A stretch of 64,000 nucleotides of DNA from Sphaerotilus hippei. GTDB taxonomy: Bacteria > Pseudomonadota > Gammaproteobacteria > Burkholderiales > Burkholderiaceae_C. The translations under genes were made by a program, and so were the position numbers. Under the pieces are notes generated by a model. The model was given only the letters and a program-made list of their open reading frames with translations, made no database searches and was not told the DNA's origin. Below, one piece after another: positions 28,217-36,950 of the stretch (position 1 is its first letter; each line of letters starts with the position of its first letter). Location: positions 62,001-126,000 of the forward strand of contig NZ_QJJS01000005.1 of NCBI RefSeq assembly GCF_003201595.1, in the 5' to 3' direction.

Positions 28217-29425
28217 ATGGTCCGGACACGTCCACCCGACCCACCGGCCATGCCCACCCGACGCTCGACCGCTCCTGCCACCCCGCCTGCCCCGTCGCTT
28301 TCCGACCCGCTTTCCGACTCGCCTGCCGACCCGACCCGCCCCCCGGCCCCCGCCGCCGCGCCCGTCCGCCCGCCCATCGACCTGGCGCTGCAGGGCGGCG
28401 GCTCGCACGGGGCCTACACCTGGGGCGTGCTCGACGCGCTGCTCGAGGACGACACGCTGGCGCTCGACGGGGTCTCCGGCACCAGCGCCGGGGCGCTGAA
28501 CGCGGCCGTGCTGGCCACCGGGTACGCCCGGGGCGGCGCGACCGGTGCGCGCCAGGCGCTGCGCCGGCTGTGGGAGGACATCGGCCGCAGCGGCGCGTGT
28601 TTCGGCGGGCTGCCGGCCGGCCCGCTGCCGGCGGTGCCCGAGGCGCTGCAGCCCTGGGTGTTCAACCCCGGGCGCTGGCCGGCCTACCAGTGGCTGGAGG
28701 CCTGGGGGCGGATGTTCAGCCCTTACCAGACCAATCCGGGCGGGCAGAACCTGCTGCGCCCGCTGCTCGAGCGCCACGTCGAGATCGACGCGCTGCGCCA
28801 GGGCCCGCTGTCGGTGTTCATCACGGCCACGGCGGTGCAGACCGGCCACGCCCGGGTGTTCACCCGCGAGGACGTGTCGATCGACGCGCTGCTGGCGTCG
28901 GCCTGCCTGCCGCAGTCCAGCCAGGCGGTGCAGATCGATGGCGAGCCCTACTGGGACGGCGGTTTTGCCGGCAACCCGGCGCTGTGGCCGCTGATCTACG
29001 GCACGCCGGCGCTGGACGTCGTGCTGGTCCAGATCAACCCGCAGTTCCGGGCCGGCACGCCACGCACGGTCACCGAGATCGACGACCGCCTCAACGAGAT
29101 CACCTTCAACGCCAGCCTGGTCAGCGAGCTGCGCGCGATCGCCTTCGTGCGCCGGCTGGTCGAGCAGGAGCGGCTGGACCCGACCCGCTACAAGGCGCTG
29201 CGCATGCACCGCATCGCCGACGAGGCGGGGCTGGCGCCCTTCGACGCCTCGAGCAAGCTCAACACCGATCCGCGCCTGCTGACCACGCTGTTCGAGCTGG
29301 GCCGGGCCGCCGCGGCCCGCTGGCTGGTCGAGGACCGGCCGCAGGTCGGGGTGCGCCCGACGCTGGACATCGAGCGCGTGTTCCTGCAGGCGCCGACGAC
29401 GCCGCCCGGCATTCAGTCGAAGTGA
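28217..29425 (+). CDS. patatin-like phospholipase
   Basis: A 402-residue patatin-family lipid acyl hydrolase. The oxyanion motif GGGSHGAYTWG (about 60-70) is followed by the nucleophile elbow GTSAG and, near residue 255, the catalytic DGG in YWDGGF. About 50 Pro/Ala-rich residues precede the domain; an ATG at 28250 is an alternative start. No signal peptide, so a cytoplasmic or membrane-associated lipase or PHA-granule protein is possible. It converges on phaC, overlapping it by 13 bases. Confidence 0.85.
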   Translation: MVRTRPPDPPAMPTRRSTAPATPPAPSLSDPLSDSPADPTRPPAPAAAPVRPPIDLALQGGGSHGAYTWGVLDALLEDDTLALDGVSGTSAGALNAAVLATGYARGGATGARQALRRLWEDIGRSGACFGGLPAGPLPAVPEALQPWVFNPGRWPAYQWLEAWGRMFSPYQTNPGGQNLLRPLLERHVEIDALRQGPLSVFITATAVQTGHARVFTREDVSIDALLASACLPQSSQAVQIDGEPYWDGGFAGNPALWPLIYGTPALDVVLVQINPQFRAGTPRTVTEIDDRLNEITFNASLVSELRAIAFVRRLVEQERLDPTRYKALRMHRIADEAGLAPFDASSKLNTDPRLLTTLFELGRAAAARWLVEDRPQVGVRPTLDIERVFLQAPTTPPGIQSK

Positions 29426-31260
29426 CGCTCGTGCACGTAGGCGCCCGGGGCGGCCCCCAGGCCCTCGCCGGGCTGCCGCGAGGCGGCCTCGACCCGCACG
29501 CCGCTGCCCTGCTGCAGCAGCCAGGCGTGCCAGGCTTCCCACCATGAACCTGCGGTGAGCGGGGCGTCCTGCACCCAGCGCTCGGCCGCCACCCACGGGG
29601 CGTCCGCGCCGGTGGTGAGCAGGCGGTAGTGCCGGCCCGGGTGGCCGGGCTCGCTGACGATGCCGGCGTTGTGGCCGCCGCTGGTCAGCACGAAGGTCAG
29701 CGCCGTCTCGGTCAGCCGGTGGATCTTGTAGACCGACTTCCACGGCGACACGTGGTCCTTCTCGGTGCCGACGCAGAACATCGGCCAGCGCATGTCCGAC
29801 AGCGACACCGGCTGGTCCTCGACCTCGTAGCGGCCCTCGGCCAGCGCGTTGGCGAGGTAGCACTGGCGCAGGTACTCGCTGTGCATGCGCGCGGGCATGC
29901 GGGTCACGTCGGCGTTCCAGGCCATCAGGTCGTTGGGCTGGACCCGCTCGCCGAGCAGGTACTCGCGCATGCGGGTCGACCAGAACAGCTCGCGCGAATG
30001 CAGGAACTGGAAGGAGCCGGCCATCTGGCGGCCGGTCAGGAAACCGCGCTGGGCCATCAGCGCCTCGATCATGCGCACCTGCGCCTCGTCGATCAGCACG
30101 CCCATCTCGCCGGGCTCGCTGAAGTCGGTCTCGGCGGCCAGCAGCGAGACGCTGGCCAGCGGCGCCAGCCGGTCGGCGTCGCGGACCCGCTGCGCCCGGG
30201 CCAGGGCGGCGGCGGCCATCGACAGCAGCGTGCCGCCCAGGCAGTAGCCGCCGGCGTGCACCGGCCGGCCGGGGATCAGCCGGGCGATGGTCTTGAGCGC
30301 GTCGAACACGCCCAGCTGCAGGTAGTCGTTGAGCGCGGTGCCGGCATCGGCCTCGGTCGGGTTGTGCCAGCTCAGGATGAAGACGGTGTGGCCCTGCTCG
30401 ACCAGCCAGCGCACCAGCGAGTTGTGCGGGCTGAGGTCGAGGATGTAGTACTTCATGATCCACGACGGCACGAGCAGGATCGGCTCGGCGTGCACCTCGG
30501 CCGTCCGGGGCTGGTACTGGATCAGCTCGGCCAGGCGGTTGCGCATCACCACCGTGCCGGGCGTGATCGCGACGTCCGTGCCGGGCTGCCAGGCGTGGTC
30601 CTGCGGCTGCAGCGCCGCCAGGCCATGGTCCTCGCGCCAGTCGTCCAGCGCGTTGCGCGCGCCGGCCATCAGGTTGGCGCCCAGCTGCTGCACGGTGGTG
30701 CTGGTGACTTCCGGGTTGATCGGCAGGTTGCTCGGGCTGAGCATGTCCAGCCACTGCTGGGCGAAGACCCGCACCATCTCGCTGTGGTGCGGCGTCATGC
30801 CGTCGATCCTCGTGGCGTCCTGCCACCAGCGGCCGGCCTGCAGATAGGCCTGCACCACGCCGGGCCACGGCCACTGCTGCCAGGCGGGGGCGGCAAAACG
30901 CGGGTCCGCGGCCGGCGCGGCCGGTGCGGCGGAAGGCGCCCCCGTGGCGGGCGCGTGTCCGTCATCGGTGCCCAGGCCGTCCAGGCTGGCGCCGAACCAG
31001 TCCATCGCCCCGGCCTGGGCCTGGGCGGCCAGCCGCAGCGCCTGGGCCGGCTGGAACATCAGGTGCTGGGCCCAGTCCTGCATCGCCAGACCCAGCGACA
31101 CGGGCGACAGCCCCGAGCTCAGCCGGGCGATGCCGGCCAGCAGCGCCTGGTCGAAGGCCCGCGCGGCGGCCGCCCCGTCCCGGGCACGTGCTTCCGGCGG
31201 GATCGCCGGCCGGGCCGAGTGGGGATGCTGGTACTGCATGGCGTGATGGAACATGGACAC
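29413..31260 (-). CDS. phaC: class I poly(3-hydroxyalkanoate) synthase
   Basis: PhaC polymerises 3-hydroxyacyl-CoA into storage polyester. The 615-residue protein has the PhaC N-terminal domain, a lipase-like box GGYCLGG with the nucleophile Cys340, the catalytic Asp in EKDHVSPWKS and His in SGGHNAGIVS. The N-terminal 80 residues are His/Ala-rich and poorly conserved. It does not sit with phaA/phaB but as the last gene of fabI-phosphotransacylase-ackA-phaC, 33 bases after ackA, so it may be a second synthase used under special conditions. Confidence 0.92.
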   Translation of the reverse strand: MSMFHHAMQYQHPHSARPAIPPEARARDGAAAARAFDQALLAGIARLSSGLSPVSLGLAMQDWAQHLMFQPAQALRLAAQAQAGAMDWFGASLDGLGTDDGHAPATGAPSAAPAAPAADPRFAAPAWQQWPWPGVVQAYLQAGRWWQDATRIDGMTPHHSEMVRVFAQQWLDMLSPSNLPINPEVTSTTVQQLGANLMAGARNALDDWREDHGLAALQPQDHAWQPGTDVAITPGTVVMRNRLAELIQYQPRTAEVHAEPILLVPSWIMKYYILDLSPHNSLVRWLVEQGHTVFILSWHNPTEADAGTALNDYLQLGVFDALKTIARLIPGRPVHAGGYCLGGTLLSMAAAALARAQRVRDADRLAPLASVSLLAAETDFSEPGEMGVLIDEAQVRMIEALMAQRGFLTGRQMAGSFQFLHSRELFWSTRMREYLLGERVQPNDLMAWNADVTRMPARMHSEYLRQCYLANALAEGRYEVEDQPVSLSDMRWPMFCVGTEKDHVSPWKSVYKIHRLTETALTFVLTSGGHNAGIVSEPGHPGRHYRLLTTGADAPWVAAERWVQDAPLTAGSWWEAWHAWLLQQGSGVRVEAASRQPGEGLGAAPGAYVHERHFD

Positions 31261-31293
31261 TCCAGGAAAGAATGGCTGGCGGGCCGATCGCGG

Positions 31294-32550
31294 TCATGCC
31301 GTGCGGGCCGCGCCGTCGCGGGCGTCGAGCAGCGCCCAGGCGGCCTGGGCGGCGACCCGGCCTTCGTCGGTGGGCACGACCCACACCTCGACCGCGCTGC
31401 CCGGGCCGTGGATGGGCTCGATGCGGTCGCCGCGGGCGGCCTGGTTGGCCGCCTCGTCGAGCTGCACGCCGAGGTGGACCAGGCCATGGGCCAGCTCGGC
31501 CCGGATCCGCGCATCGTGCTCGCCGATGCCGCCGGTGCAGGCCAGCAGGTCCAGCCCGCCCAGCACCGTCGTCAGGCCGCCGGCCTCGCGCCGCAGCCGG
31601 TAGACGAAGACCTCGATCGCCCGCCGTGCCGCCACGTCGCCGGCGTCGGCCAGCCGGTGCAGCTCGCGCATGTCGGCCGATCGGCCGGACACCCCGAGCA
31701 GGCCGCTGTCGCGGTAGAGCAGCCGCTCGACCTCGGCCAGGCTCCAGCCCTGGCGCCACAGGTGCAGCAGCACGCCGGCGTCCAGCGTGCCGCAGCGGGT
31801 GCCCATGACCAGGCCGTCCAGCGCCGAGAAGCCCATCGACGTGGCGATGCTGCGTCCGCCGCGGGCGGCGCACAGGCTGGCGCCGTTGCCCAGGTGGGCC
31901 ATCAGCACCCGGCCCTGGCTGCGGATCGGGCTGGTGTGCAGCAGCGAGTGCATCACGAAGTCGTAGGACAGGCCGTGGAAGCCGTAGCGGCGCACGCCCT
32001 GCTCGTGCAGCGACTCGGGCAGCGCGAACCGGTGCTCGACCTCGGGCATGCCGGCGTGGAAGGCGGTGTCGAAGCAGCCGACCTGCAGCAGCGCCGGCTC
32101 CCGCCGGCGCAGGGCCCGCACCCCCGCCAGGTTGTGCGGCTGGTGCAGCGGGGCCAGCGGCTCCAGCGTCGCCAGCTCGGCCAGCACCGCGTCCGTCAGC
32201 ACCACCGGGGCCCGGAAGTTCGGGCCGCCATGCACGATGCGGTGCGCCACGGCGGCCACCGCCACGCCGGGCGCGGCGTGCTGCACGTGCTGCAGCATCG
32301 CGTCGAGCGCCAGCGCGTAGCGGTCGTGCTCGTCGGCCGGGCTGTCGAGCACCCGGACCGGCCCGTCGGCCGGGCACAGGCGCAGCTGGCCCCCCGGCTG
32401 CAGGCCCTCGAGCTGGCCCGCGGCCAGGGCGGCGCTGGCCGCGGCGTGATCGGCCTCGCCTCCCGGGCCGACCGGCGCCTCATGCGGGTAGAGCGCGAAC
32501 TTCAGCGACGACGAGCCCGCATTGACCACCAGGACGGCACGGTCGCTCAT
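31294..32550 (-). CDS. ackA: acetate/propionate kinase
   Basis: A 418-residue ASKHA-fold kinase interconverting acetyl phosphate plus ADP with acetate plus ATP. It begins VLVVNAGSSSLKFALY, the phosphate-1 signature, and contains HRIVHGG, the substrate-site GFHGLSYDFV and GNGASLCA, all standard for AckA. Start overlaps the phosphotransacylase stop by 4 bases (ATGA). With that enzyme it would make ATP from acyl-CoA when respiration is limited. Confidence 0.94.
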   Translation of the reverse strand: MSDRAVLVVNAGSSSLKFALYPHEAPVGPGGEADHAAASAALAAGQLEGLQPGGQLRLCPADGPVRVLDSPADEHDRYALALDAMLQHVQHAAPGVAVAAVAHRIVHGGPNFRAPVVLTDAVLAELATLEPLAPLHQPHNLAGVRALRRREPALLQVGCFDTAFHAGMPEVEHRFALPESLHEQGVRRYGFHGLSYDFVMHSLLHTSPIRSQGRVLMAHLGNGASLCAARGGRSIATSMGFSALDGLVMGTRCGTLDAGVLLHLWRQGWSLAEVERLLYRDSGLLGVSGRSADMRELHRLADAGDVAARRAIEVFVYRLRREAGGLTTVLGGLDLLACTGGIGEHDARIRAELAHGLVHLGVQLDEAANQAARGDRIEPIHGPGSAVEVWVVPTDEGRVAAQAAWALLDARDGAARTA

Positions 32551-33974
32551 GGCCGCTCCGTGCGCCAGGCCAGGGCCAGCCGGGCGGCCAGCGCGGCCGA
32601 GGCCAGGCGCGAGGCCTCGCTGTCGGCCCTGCTGGTCAGCGCGATCGGCACCCGCGCGCCCAGCACGATGCCGCAGCCGGCGGCGCCGGCCAGGTACTCG
32701 AGCTGCTTGGCCAGCATGTTGCCGGCCTCCAGGTCGGGCACGACGAGGATGTCCACGTCACCGGCCACCGGCGACTGGATGCCCTTGATGCGGGCGGCCT
32801 CGGCCGAGATCGCGTTGTCGAAGGCGAGCGGCCCGTCCAGCACCGCTCCGGCGATCTGGCCCCGATCGGCCATCTTGCAGAGCGCGGCGGCGTCGAGCGT
32901 CGAGTTCATCGTCGGCGTCACGGTCTCGACCGCGGCCAGCAGCGCGACCTTGGGTGCGGCGATGCCCAGCGTGTGCGCCAGCGCGACCGCGTTGCGCACG
33001 ATGTCGGCCTTGTCGGCCAGCGACGGGGTGATGTTGATCGCCGCGTCGGTGATCAGCACCGGCTTCGGGTAGGCCGGGATGTCGAAGCGGAAGACGTGCG
33101 ACATGCGCTGCTTGGTGCGCAGCGCGGGCGTGGCGATCACCGCGTGCATCAGCTCGTCGGTGTGCAGGCTGCCCTTCATCAGCACCTCGACCTGGCCGGC
33201 GGCGGCCAGCTCCACCGCGCGCTGGGCGGCGGCGTGGCTGTGCTCGACCGACTCGATGTGCACGCCGGCCAGGTCCAGCCCGAGGCTGTCGGCCAGCGAG
33301 CGGATGCGCGCCTGCGGGCCGATCAGCCACGGCGTGATCAGCCCCAGGCGCCCGGCGGCCAGCGCGCCGGCCAGCGAGGTCGCGTCGCAGGGGTGCACGA
33401 CCCCGCAGATCACCGGCGGCGCGCCGGCCAGCAGCGTGCGCATCTCGCCGCCCCACTGGTCGATCCAGGCGGCCAGGCGGGCGGCGGGGTCGAACAGGTG
33501 CAGCTCCGGCATCGTGGTGCGCGGGCGCACGATCTTCTCGCGCGGCGCCCGCACCAGGGCCTCGCCGCTGACCACCAGCGCGCCGGTCTGGTTGTGCACC
33601 TCGCAGTCCAGCGTCAGCTGGTGCCGGGTCTCGTTGCGGTCGCTGACCCGGACCTTCACGGTCAGCGTGTCGCCCGCGCGCACCGGCAGGTGGAAATGCA
33701 GCACCTGACCTTCGTAGATCGTGCCCGGCCCCGGGAAGCGGGTGCCCAGCAGGCTGGAGATCAGCGCGCCGGCCCACATGCCGTGTGCGATGGTGCCGTG
33801 GAAGCGGCTGGCGTTGGCGTACTCGATGTCGACATGGGCCGGGTTGACGTCGCCGGAGACGATCGCGAAGGCCTGGATGTCGGCCTGGGTGATGGTGCGC
33901 ACCATCGTGGCGCTGGACCCCACGGGCAGCTCGTCCCAGGTGAGGTTGCTGATCATCGAATCTTGGGTGCTCAT
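32547..33974 (-). CDS. MaoC hydratase / phosphate acetyl(butyryl)transferase fusion
   Basis: A 475-residue two-domain protein. Residues 1-150 are a MaoC-like hot-dog enoyl-CoA hydratase (FAIVSGDVNPAHVDIEYA, then FHGTIAHGMWAGALIS with the catalytic Asp/His pair). Residues about 175-475 are a Pta/Ptb transacylase (MKGSLHTDELMHAV, TDAAINITPSLADKADIV, GPLAFDNAIS). It would turn short acyl-CoA into acyl phosphate for AckA, while MaoC could supply 3-hydroxyacyl-CoA to PhaC. ATG 33974 gives MSTQDSMISNL; the longer frame is not plausible. Confidence 0.9.
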   Translation of the reverse strand: MSTQDSMISNLTWDELPVGSSATMVRTITQADIQAFAIVSGDVNPAHVDIEYANASRFHGTIAHGMWAGALISSLLGTRFPGPGTIYEGQVLHFHLPVRAGDTLTVKVRVSDRNETRHQLTLDCEVHNQTGALVVSGEALVRAPREKIVRPRTTMPELHLFDPAARLAAWIDQWGGEMRTLLAGAPPVICGVVHPCDATSLAGALAAGRLGLITPWLIGPQARIRSLADSLGLDLAGVHIESVEHSHAAAQRAVELAAAGQVEVLMKGSLHTDELMHAVIATPALRTKQRMSHVFRFDIPAYPKPVLITDAAINITPSLADKADIVRNAVALAHTLGIAAPKVALLAAVETVTPTMNSTLDAAALCKMADRGQIAGAVLDGPLAFDNAISAEAARIKGIQSPVAGDVDILVVPDLEAGNMLAKQLEYLAGAAGCGIVLGARVPIALTSRADSEASRLASAALAARLALAWRTERP

Positions 33975-34024
33975 CGTGGTCTCGGTGGCAGGCAGGAAAA
34001 GGGGCAGGGTGGGGAGGGGGCTCG

Positions 34025-34798
34025 TCAGCGCACGGCGTGGAAGCCGCCGTCGACGTAGAGCGTCTGGCCGCTCATGCCGGCGCCACCGGGGCCGGCGAGG
34101 AATGCGACCAGCGCGCCGACCTCGTCGAGCGTCACCAGCCGGCGCAGCGGCGACTGCTCGCAGGCCCGCGCCATCAGCGCGTCGAAGTCCTGGATGCCGG
34201 AGGCCGCGCGCGTGGGCATCGGCCCGGGCGAGACCGCATGGACCCGCACGCCCTGCGGCCCCATCTCGAGCGCGAGGTAACGCACCATCGACTCCAGCGC
34301 GGCCTTGACCGGACCCATCAGCCCGTAGTTCGGGACCGCCTCGTCGGCGCCCAGGTAGGTCATCGTCACCAGCGTGCCCTGGCCGGCCAGGTGCGGCTCG
34401 CACAGCCGTGCCAGCTCGGCCAGCGAGTGGCAGGACACCGTCATGGCGCGGGCGAAGCCGGCGGCGGTGCTGTCGATGACCCGGCCGTGCAGTTCGGCCA
34501 GCGGTGCCCAGGCGATCGAGTGCACGACGAAGTCCAGGCCGCCGAGCCGCTCGACGGCCTGCTGCACCAGCGCGGCGAGCTCACCCTCGGACTCGACGTT
34601 GCAGTTGAGCAGCGGCGCGTCGATCGACTGCGCCAGCGGCTCGACGAAGGGGCGGGCCTTGTCGTTGAGGCAGGACAGCACCAGCGAGGCCCCCTGCGCA
34701 TGCGCCACCCGGGCGCAGCCCCAGGCGATGCTGTGCTCGTTGGCCACGCCGAGGATCAGCCCCCGGCGGCCGGACAGGGGGAGTGAAGAAGAGGACAT
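34025..34798 (-). CDS. fabI: enoyl-[acyl-carrier-protein] reductase FabI (NADH)
   Basis: A 257-residue short-chain dehydrogenase-fold enoyl-ACP reductase. FabI hallmarks are GRRGLILGVANEHSIAWGCA at the NAD site and NYGLMGPVKA, the Tyr-x6-Lys active site. ATG 34798 starts MSSSSLPLSG. Being first in an operon with acyl-CoA/ATP and PHA genes, it may be an accessory FabI, separate from the housekeeping copy. It follows an FNR-like box 84 bases upstream. Confidence 0.92.
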   Translation of the reverse strand: MSSSSLPLSGRRGLILGVANEHSIAWGCARVAHAQGASLVLSCLNDKARPFVEPLAQSIDAPLLNCNVESEGELAALVQQAVERLGGLDFVVHSIAWAPLAELHGRVIDSTAAGFARAMTVSCHSLAELARLCEPHLAGQGTLVTMTYLGADEAVPNYGLMGPVKAALESMVRYLALEMGPQGVRVHAVSPGPMPTRAASGIQDFDALMARACEQSPLRRLVTLDEVGALVAFLAGPGGAGMSGQTLYVDGGFHAVR

Positions 34799-34881
34799 GA
34801 GCGGTTTTCCCTGGAACGATTGGAGGAGCGCCATCAGCATTCCGTGTGGGCATGACCATGCCATGACGCGGTGCAGCAATG

Positions 34882-34895
34882 ATGATGTACATCAA
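34882..34895 (-). promoter_or_regulatory. FNR/ANR-type box upstream of fabI operon
   Basis: ATGATGTACATCAA matches TTGAT-N4-ATCAA at 9 of 10 positions and contains the perfect 12-bp palindrome TGATGTACATCA (34883-34894). It lies between the divergent fabI and lipoprotein genes, 84 bases before the fabI ATG. A class II start would fall near 34847; the minus-10 there is weak. Confidence 0.65.
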
Positions 34896-35061
34896 GTCGG
34901 CCGGTGATCCCCGACACCCTGCACCCTGCGCGGTCTTGTCGCCGTGCAGGGCGGCGCATGCGGGCCGGGGCCGGGCCGCGTGCGGCCTCGCCGGCTGCCT
35001 ATGATGGCGTCCCGCGCGCCATGGGGCGCGCCTGTCCATCGATCCGATGGGAGGAATCACG

Positions 35062-35520
35062 ATGAGCATCCCTGTGTCTGCCCTGGTCGCGGTTGCCGCG
35101 ATCGCCCTGTCCGCCTGCGGCACCGTCTCCGACAAGCTCGCCGGCAAGGGCGCGAGCGCCGAGCCGGCCGCCGCCTCGAGCGCCAGCCCCTACGGCCCGG
35201 CGCGGCTGGTCAAGTCGCGTGACGGCCGCTTCGACGGCGAGGTGTTCGGTCAGGCCTCGGCCGGCGGCAAGTTCGCCAAGGTCCAGATCGGCATGGAGTT
35301 CAGCGAGGTCACGAACCTGATCGGCGCGCCGGCCAACATGTCGCGCTACGAGACCGGCAAGCGCTGGATCCCGTTCTACTACGGCAACGACGTGCAGCGC
35401 ATGCAGACCCTCTACAAGGGCGACGGCTGCCTGGTCTTCACCGGGGGCAACCACTGGGGCGGCGGTGGCAACGAGCTGATCGCGATCTATCACGACGCCG
35501 CGGGCAAGTGCTTCGAGTGA
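35062..35520 (+). CDS. BamE/SmpA-like outer membrane lipoprotein
   Basis: A 152-residue lipoprotein. The signal peptide ends in the lipobox LSAC with Cys19. The linker is Ala/Ser-rich, and from residue about 75 (KVQIGMEFSEVTNLIGAP) a BamE/SmpA-like fold follows. It has a Gly-rich loop (GGNHWGGGGNELI). ATG 35062 has a GGAGG site 7 bases upstream; the ATG at 35047 is not needed. It stands alone before rnpB. Role in envelope assembly is inferred from the fold only. Confidence 0.75.
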   Translation: MSIPVSALVAVAAIALSACGTVSDKLAGKGASAEPAAASSASPYGPARLVKSRDGRFDGEVFGQASAGGKFAKVQIGMEFSEVTNLIGAPANMSRYETGKRWIPFYYGNDVQRMQTLYKGDGCLVFTGGNHWGGGGNELIAIYHDAAGKCFE

Positions 35521-35530
35521 GGCCGCGGTC

Positions 35531-35558
35531 CTGAGGCCCGCGCCGTCCGTGTGACAAT
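35531..35558 (+). promoter_or_regulatory. putative rnpB promoter
   Basis: An extended minus-10 TGTGACAAT (hexamer GACAAT 35553-35558) lies 6 bases before the RNase P RNA 5' stem. Sixteen bases upstream is a weak minus-35, CTGAGG. Confidence 0.5.
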
Positions 35559-35564
35559 GCGCGG

Positions 35565-35919
35565 GTGAAGCAAGCCAGACCGCCGCTGGTGCAATTCCGC
35601 AAGGACGGGGCGCAAGCCCCCGGGTCGAAAGGCCGCACTGGAGGAAGGTCCGGACTGCACAGGGCAGCGTAGGAGGTAACACCTCTCCGCCGTGAGGCGA
35701 GGATCAGAGCAACAGAGACGAGCCGATTCAGTTCGGGTGAAACGGGCAATCTCTACGCGCAGCAACACCAAATAGGCACACATTGACCTGGCCCGGGGAG
35801 TGTGCGGGTAGGTGGCATCGAGCCGTTCTGGTGACAGGCGGCCCAGAGGAATGGCGGTCACGCCGGGCATCCTTCGGGATTCCCCGGTGCACAGAATCCG
35901 GCCTACCGGCTTGCTTCAC
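35565..35919 (+). ncRNA. rnpB: RNase P RNA, bacterial type A
   Basis: The catalytic RNA that trims tRNA 5' ends. The outer helix P1 is complete: GTGAAGCAAGCC (35565-35576) pairs over 12 bases with GGCTTGCTTCAC (35908-35919). Conserved core elements are GGAGGAAGGTCCGGACTGCA, the AGGGCAG and GTAACA strings on the 5' side, and ACAGAATCCGGCCTAC close to the 3' end. Length of about 355 bases is normal. The downstream transporter frame partly overlaps its 3' end but its credible start lies beyond. Confidence 0.95.
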
Positions 35920-35979
35920 ACTTTATTCATCCATCGTTTTGACCCGGTCGCCGGCCGACCGGCGTGCCGGAGGTGTTCC

Positions 35980-36900
35980 CTGTCTGCGTCCCGTGCTGCC
36001 CATCTGGATACCCCGGCCGTGCTGTGGCTGCTGCTGTGCTGCGCGCTCTGGGGCCTGAACCAGGTCTCGATCAAGGTGGTGCTGCCGGAGGTGCCTTCGC
36101 TGGTCCAGCTGGCGCTGCGCAGCGTGATCGCCGCCACGCTGGTGCTGGGCTGGATGCGCCTGCGCGGTCAGCGCTGGTCGCTGCGCCAGGAGCGCGCATC
36201 CGGTTGCTGGTGGCCCGGCCTGCTCGCCGGCGCGCTGTTCACGCTCGAGTTCGCGATGGTCTTCGTCGGCCTGCAGCACACCACGGCCGCGCGCTCGGTG
36301 GTGTTCATCAACACCTCGCCGTTCATCGTCGCGCTGCTGCTGGCGCTGATGCTGCCGGCCGAGCGCCTGCGACCGGTCCAGGTGTCTGGCCTGGTGCTGG
36401 CGTTCGTGGCCATCGCCTGGGCCTTCGGCGAGGGTTTCGGGGCGGCCCACGAGGCCGGCAGCCGCTGGTGGATGGGTGACGCGCTGATCCTGGGGGCCGC
36501 CGCCCTGTGGGGCCTGACCACGGTCGTGATCCGGCTGTCGGCGCTGAAGCAGGCGCCCGCGGAAAGCATCCTGGCCTACCAGCTCGGGGTGTCGGCGGTG
36601 CTCGCGCCGCTGGCGGCGCTGCTGTCGGGCGAGGCCTGGCCGGCCCAGTGGAGCGGGCTGGCCATCGGATCGATCCTGTACCAGGGGGTGGTGGTGAGCT
36701 TTGCCAGCTATCTGCTGTGGTTCTGGTTGCTGACCCGTTATCCGGCCACCCAGGTCCAGGCCTTCGTCTTCCTCAGCCCGGTGTTCGGGACCGTGCTGGC
36801 CGGGCTGCTGCTGGGCGAGACGGTGACCCCGCGCCTGATCGTCGCGCTGGTGGGCGTGGGCCTCGGGCTGAGCCTGCTGGGACGCCGCCAGCGCCCATGA
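35980..36900 (+). CDS. DMT-superfamily (EamA) transporter
   Basis: A 306-residue membrane protein with about ten hydrophobic segments in two EamA repeats (AVLWLLLCCALWGLNQVSIK and DALILGAAALWGLTTVVIRL), a metabolite exporter or exchanger of unknown substrate. There is no in-frame ATG between rnpB and the first helix. A CTG at 35980 has a clear GGAGGT site five bases upstream and gives MSASRAAHLD; it is the start chosen here. TTG 35911 would lie inside rnpB, and GTG 36019 would cut the first helix. Confidence 0.8.
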   Translation: MSASRAAHLDTPAVLWLLLCCALWGLNQVSIKVVLPEVPSLVQLALRSVIAATLVLGWMRLRGQRWSLRQERASGCWWPGLLAGALFTLEFAMVFVGLQHTTAARSVVFINTSPFIVALLLALMLPAERLRPVQVSGLVLAFVAIAWAFGEGFGAAHEAGSRWWMGDALILGAAALWGLTTVVIRLSALKQAPAESILAYQLGVSAVLAPLAALLSGEAWPAQWSGLAIGSILYQGVVVSFASYLLWFWLLTRYPATQVQAFVFLSPVFGTVLAGLLLGETVTPRLIVALVGVGLGLSLLGRRQRP

Positions 36901-36932
36901 AAAAGGCGCTGCCCCCTGAGGGGGCAGCGCCG
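36900..36932 (-). terminator. Rho-independent terminator of rppH
   Basis: GGCGCTGCCCCC (36906-36917) pairs perfectly with GGGGGCAGCGCC (36921-36932) over a 3-base loop. On the minus strand it is followed by six T. It starts 19 bases after the rppH stop and also abuts the end of the converging transporter gene. Confidence 0.9.
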
Positions 36933-36950
36933 GTCGGTGCGGAGGTCGGC

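Noticed and set aside
26213-30874. A 1553-codon open frame on the minus strand, and a 1147-codon one at 29629-33072 on the plus strand
   Set aside because: Both run antisense to well-supported genes (PhoX, patatin, phaC, ackA, transacylase fusion) and have His/Gln/Arg-rich low-complexity translations typical of shadow frames in GC-rich DNA.
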